DNA of 64,000 bases from Lamellibrachia columna (taxonomy: Eukaryota; Annelida; Polychaeta; Sabellida; Siboglinidae). Shown piece after piece: positions 60,648 to 64,000 of the stretch. The notes beneath the pieces are model-generated. The model ran no database searches. It saw nothing but the letters and a program-made list of their open reading frames with translations, and was not told where the DNA came from. The position numbers were made by a program, and so were the translations under genes. Numbering within the stretch: position 1 is the stretch's first letter; the number at the start of each line of letters is the position of its first letter. Where the stretch lies: contig OY759268.1 in the NCBI GenBank assembly GCA_963662155.1, positions 10,297,435 to 10,361,434 on the forward strand, read 5' to 3'.

Positions 60648-60927
60648 TGTAGTTATACATTAACATATGCATTTATGGTACAGAGTTCTTAGAACATAAC
60701 GGCAACGTGATAACCGTTGACGTTCACAATACAATTTAAATCATTTAATTTGCTGACTTTAGCCAGGGTTACATCGTTTCCGCTCCGTAATCCGGGGTGT
60801 GTCAAGGAATAATAAACGACTTAAACAAAAACAATTATGTTGTTACAAATATTTCGCTAACACGCTGACCTTCGAAGAATGCTCTTCGCTAACACAACGA
60901 GTACTGACGGTACGGATGCAAAACCAT

Positions 60928-61385
60928 GTGGGGTATACATAGTGGTTAGAACATCCGACTATCAACCAAGCGTACCCGGTTTCGAATCCTGTTGCTGCGT
61001 TTCGAAACTTTGGCAATTTTGTTCACACCACGTTGCTCCAATTCACTCAACTGTATAAACGAGTACCCAGTTATACACAGTGGTGGGTATGTACATGAAT
61101 AATATTTGCGTAATAATTGCAGCGTGGTTCTATGCTTCCCATAAAAGTCCAATTGGCGTTGAAATGAACAAGTCTTGCAGCGGATGAAGTGTAACACGCT
61201 TTCTGCAGTTCCATGGACTGTAATCAGCGGTATATAGGAATTTACCTTTACCTTTTTCCAACACGTCGGATCAACAACTTTAAATATAGGTTTTACTTCA
61301 TGGACAATGGCGGGCCAGTTCCGAACCCCATTAATTCCCGGTGGAGTTGTTCGAAGCACATATATTGCGAAATGTAGAGCTTTTT
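60928..61385 (+). mobile_element. tRNA-derived SINE
   Basis: The head has an RNA polymerase III type A box (ATAGTGGTTAGAACATCCGA) and a B box (GGTTTCGAATCC, 60979-60990) at the usual spacing. A SINE body follows with TTGCTCCAATTCACTCAACT and AAACGAGTACCC. The tRNA-like part does not fold into a complete tRNA. The 3' end is placed by loss of structure at the TTTTTTGGGAAAAAAAC run and is approximate. Confidence 0.65.
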
Positions 61386-61470
61386 TGGGAAAAAAACAGT
61401 TGAACTACGTTTGAAATTAATCATGTAATCTAATTTTCATTGTACTTTTATGTGGACACGCATTTGTTAG

Positions 61471-61481
61471 GCACACACACG

Positions 61482-61530
<49 letters not shown>
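61471..61530. repeat. (CA)n microsatellite
   Basis: About 60 bases of CA with two CG interruptions. Confidence 0.95.
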
Positions 61531-61532
<2 letters not shown>

Positions 61533-61782
61533 CTAAAACTTCTTCACTTTTAATTTTTTTTTTTTTTTATATTACATAATTTTATATACAACATCAAACA
61601 TCATTAATACTGAGGAGGATTTTCAATAATTACGTTTTATAATAATTTGCTATAATTTATTGACCACCACTTATAATGCTTCGAAATAACATTACACATA
61701 TACAATTTAAATAACATGAACTGACAACATTTGAGCATCCATTGTCAATAAAAAGTTAAAATATATCGAACACACTCACTAC

Positions 61783-61813
<31 letters not shown>

Positions 61814-62514
61814 GCAGCAGCTGTAGTTCCGACATGTGTTTTAACATTGGTAACAGCGTGACTGATGATTAGGTTATCGAAGCTGTCTTGCAGAAGTGAG
61901 TAGTGAATGTAAATATGCTGGTTGCTTCGATAAAATGTGCCTTACAGGTAATTGTACAGATCTTGGAAATACTACGATATCGCAGAGGAAGCCAGTGCAA
62001 TGTTTTAATATGATATATGTTCTTGAAATCGCCCAACATACCTTGAAATGGCCACCATTTCCGGTAGGATATGTAAGATTAAACACGTAAACACGTTTTA
62101 TTGCTAAAAATAAAAACATATAAACTAACACATATTCTAACCGTATGCTGAGCCTAAGAATTATTTACCAAAATGACACAAATGTGACCAGAACGATTAT
62201 TTTATTGTAGTAATATTTACTAATGGCAGCGTAACTTAGGCTAATTTCATTAGGTTAGTCACACGCATAATCATAACTCATTTAGCTAAATGACGTGATA
62301 CGACAGTTATATTAAAAAAATGCTGTTTAAATATAAGGTTAGTCACTAAATTTCAAAATAATAAGAAATTAAGTTAAAAGTACTGATATTGTTGATTTAA
62401 GCAAACTGTTGGGTTGACACATTTAAACTCAACTTCTATGTACGCAAATACAATACGAGAACCTCTGAATTGGATCAAACACCTAAGCCTGTATTGGATT
62501 AAAATCGGAATAAA
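61531..62514. other. Intergenic, with an (AAT)n run at 61786-61814
   Basis: A poly-T/A run is present near 61553-61569. No coding region recognised. Confidence 0.4.
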
Positions 62515-62673
62515 AAAAATATTTGCAGTTTTCTTCTCTCGTTGTAGATCCATGTTGACCGAGTGCGGACGTCTAAACGGTACAAGACGCTCGATCCACA
62601 CAAACATGAGTAGACACATCGAGAAGGTGACTGATATACTAATGATATAGATATACACCACTTTAGGGGTCAT
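62515..62673 (-). pseudogene. GPCR fragment (TM3 end to ICL2)
   Basis: The minus-strand frame reads ISISVTFSMCLLMFVWIERL, VPFRRPHSVNMDLQREKK. This aligns with SMTFSMFLLVFVSIERLVAV and KRPHTFSMDPQRAKK of GPCR 1. Both sides are unrelated, so only about 45 codons survive. Confidence 0.8.
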
Positions 62674-63225
62674 CTCAGAACATCAGTGTCCTACAACATA
62701 TGAATAACTTTCATCTGGGCTCAGCATCCCACCCCACACCTCAGATAACAGTTTGCAAAATGTGTATAATGATATAAATATCTTAAAAATATCGGTCGAT
62801 CTACGTCGATTCATACTCTATCCTTTGCATAATTATTTATGTAATAACTAATAACAACAAATAAAACACTATACAACAGCTACACAGTGAGTGACTAGAA
62901 AATAATTACAATCATGATACCAGTCGAGTTCAAGATGGCGGCTTAATGTTGTTGTCCTTCTGCACAGTTCCGAATATGAAGTGATTATCAGGAAAATAAG
63001 AGGCGCTGCGAACGCTAAATGGGCAAACTATACGCAAGAATGTGCATTACTATTACATAGATATACTGGAACCATGAAGTGATATAATACAGCCACGCAA
63101 GAAGTGATAGAATATTGCCACGTGAAGTGATAGAATATTGTCACACCAAAACAATTTATTGTTGTGAACTGAGTCCTGCAATGCTTCCTAGACCAACACG
63201 AGGCAGCAGTTAGACACGACACGAA
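62674..63225. other. Intergenic; possibly 5' region of the following LINE
   Basis: CAAGATGGCGGC at 62932 is a common start-like motif in LINE 5'UTRs, but nothing else fixes a boundary. Three short AGTGATAGAATATTG-like repeats occur at 63076-63140. Confidence 0.35.
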
Positions 63226-63787
63226 TTATTGAACTATTAAATGATGTCGCAGTAGTTGCAAGAGTTGAAAAAGGTATGTACCCATGCGATCTAGCGGACA
63301 AGATCGATTCGCTGAACGCGCACATCGAATACCTGACCAAACAGGTAAAGGCAAAGGACATACGTATCGATGAGCTAGAGAAGAAGATAAACGCACTCGA
63401 AGAAAGCATCGGCAACCTAGAACAATACAAAACGTGGCCCAACTTACGGATTCACGGGATTCCTGAGACGAGGACACCGACGCCACTGTACTGGCAGTGT
63501 TTAAAGAAAATATGTGTGTCACCCCTCCACCCTCACTGCACGACTTAGAGAGCCACCGCTTAGGTGGAAAGCGTACCGGCAGTCGACCCATCATCGTCAG
63601 ATTTCGAATTGAGCGAATTCGGGATTACGTGTATCGCGCCCGGTTCACATTAAAGAAACATAACGCACAACAACGAAACGCACACATCTTCCTGAACGAG
63701 GACCTGACTGCGCGACGATCGAAACTGGCATTCGAAACGAGGAAGGTAAAGAAACTAAAGAAGCTAGCGGTCTGTTGGAAGTTATCG
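63226..63787 (+). pseudogene. LINE ORF1 relic (coiled coil, RRM and C-terminal domain)
   Basis: A coiled coil (KIDSLNAHIEYLTKQVKAKD and ELEKKINALEESIGNLEQYK) is followed by the RRM start NLRIHGIPE. After a frameshift at about 63478 come LHDLESHRLGGKRTGSRPII and VRFRIERIRDYVYRARFTL, then HIFLNEDLTARRSKLAFETR. This is an L1-type ORF1 architecture, different from the zinc-finger/SGNH ORF1 of the CR1 family. It is cut at 63787 by CR1 copy E. Confidence 0.75.
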
Positions 63788-64000
63788 GGGCTGATATGTA
63801 CATGAAGGACGGGCTCCATCTAAGTGGAAAGGGGGCAGCAGTATTTGCGGATGGACTCACAACAGCAGTAGACAGTGGCATGGGTAGCATAATGAATATG
63901 TTTGGTAGTCAACACTATTTAAAGTAGAAGCGCAGGGGGTTACTTAGATATGCCTCAAGCAGGACAAGAGGCCACTAGTACAGATTATCAATAACAAAAT
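63788..64000 (+). mobile_element. CR1-type LINE copy E, ORF1 3' end, continuing past the window
   Basis: From GGGCTGATATGTACATGAAG it follows copy A (2388 onward) through the end of ORF1 (KDGLHLSGKGAAVFADGL, VDSGMGS) and into the ORF1-ORF2 spacer (CTCAAGCAGGACAAGAGGCC). It keeps the SGNH block V His (DGLH) that copy A lost. The 5' end is truncated at 63788, inside another LINE's ORF1. Confidence 0.85.

Larger units (their letters stand above)
60174..60896 (+). mobile_element. 3' LTR of the gypsy element
   Basis: Begins TGTGAAAATG right after the polypurine tract. An AATAAA signal lies at about 60811 (GTCAAGGAATAATAAACG). The right end is either TGTTACA (60847) or CGCTAACACA (about 60896). 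With no 5' LTR to compare, the exact end and age cannot be set. Confidence 0.65.

Overview
This is AT-rich genomic DNA from an animal, with no bacterial or organellar gene organisation. Eukaryotic origin is shown by spliced exons with GT-AG sites, long (AT)n, (GT)n and (CT)n microsatellites, and a dense load of non-LTR retrotransposons (CR1, RTE-like, Jockey/L2-like), a Ty3/Gypsy element and a tRNA-derived SINE. The element spectrum and the orphan class A GPCR family suggest a bilaterian, probably a marine invertebrate such as a lophotrochozoan or cephalochordate. That assignment is an inference; no species-level marker is present.

The main host signal is a local family of class A (rhodopsin-like) GPCR genes. 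Two copies are intact: 24092-25150 and 50274-51329, both on the minus strand. Five more are broken: about 12206-13177 (-); 15759-16386 joined to 19317-19682 (-), split by a CR1 insertion; 41399-42042 (+, only the 5' exon, intron and first codons); about 50060-50270 (-, 3' end only); and about 62515-62673 (-, TM3/ICL2 only). The family has a two-exon structure: a non-coding first exon ends at a conserved GTAAGT donor, and a second exon carries 49 nt of 5'UTR plus the whole CDS. The flanks are duplicated with the genes (19.7-21.6 kb matches 25.2-29.0 kb and partly 51.3-52.1 kb; 15.5-15.76 kb matches 23.88-24.09 kb). The array therefore grew by segmental duplication, and one copy was inverted and truncated. 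The only other likely host exon is a death-domain exon at 3339-3646 (-).

Mobile elements, left to right: minisatellite (1-343); CR1 copy A with zinc-finger/SGNH ORF1 (1325-2965); Jockey-like LINE relic (6380-8231); piggyBac-like C-terminal fragment (8887-9050); LINE scraps and an RTE-like LINE (10300-11774); CR1 copy B inside a GPCR pseudogene (16395-19308); a LINE ORF1 relic abutting a Maverick/Polinton-like capsid-protease relic (22430-23545); CR1 copy C (26250-26896); AT-microsatellite-rich intergenic DNA (29-33.5 kb); an RTE-like LINE and an AT hairpin nested inside a dispersed repeat (33.7-40 kb); a quiet stretch (42-43.3 kb); CR1 copy D (44.8-47.6 kb); a 0.7 kb palindrome (52.45-53.15 kb); LINE fragments (53.7-55.6 kb); a Ty3/Gypsy element whose integrase lies upstream of the reverse transcriptase (55.6-60.9 kb); a SINE (60.9-61.4 kb); and CR1 copy E running off the right edge inside another LINE ORF1.

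No CRISPR array, rRNA gene or convincing functional tRNA gene was seen. Apart from the two GPCRs and possibly the death-domain exon, every coding-like region is a decayed mobile element. All boundaries come from reading and comparing copies within the window by eye, so most repeat ends are approximate.
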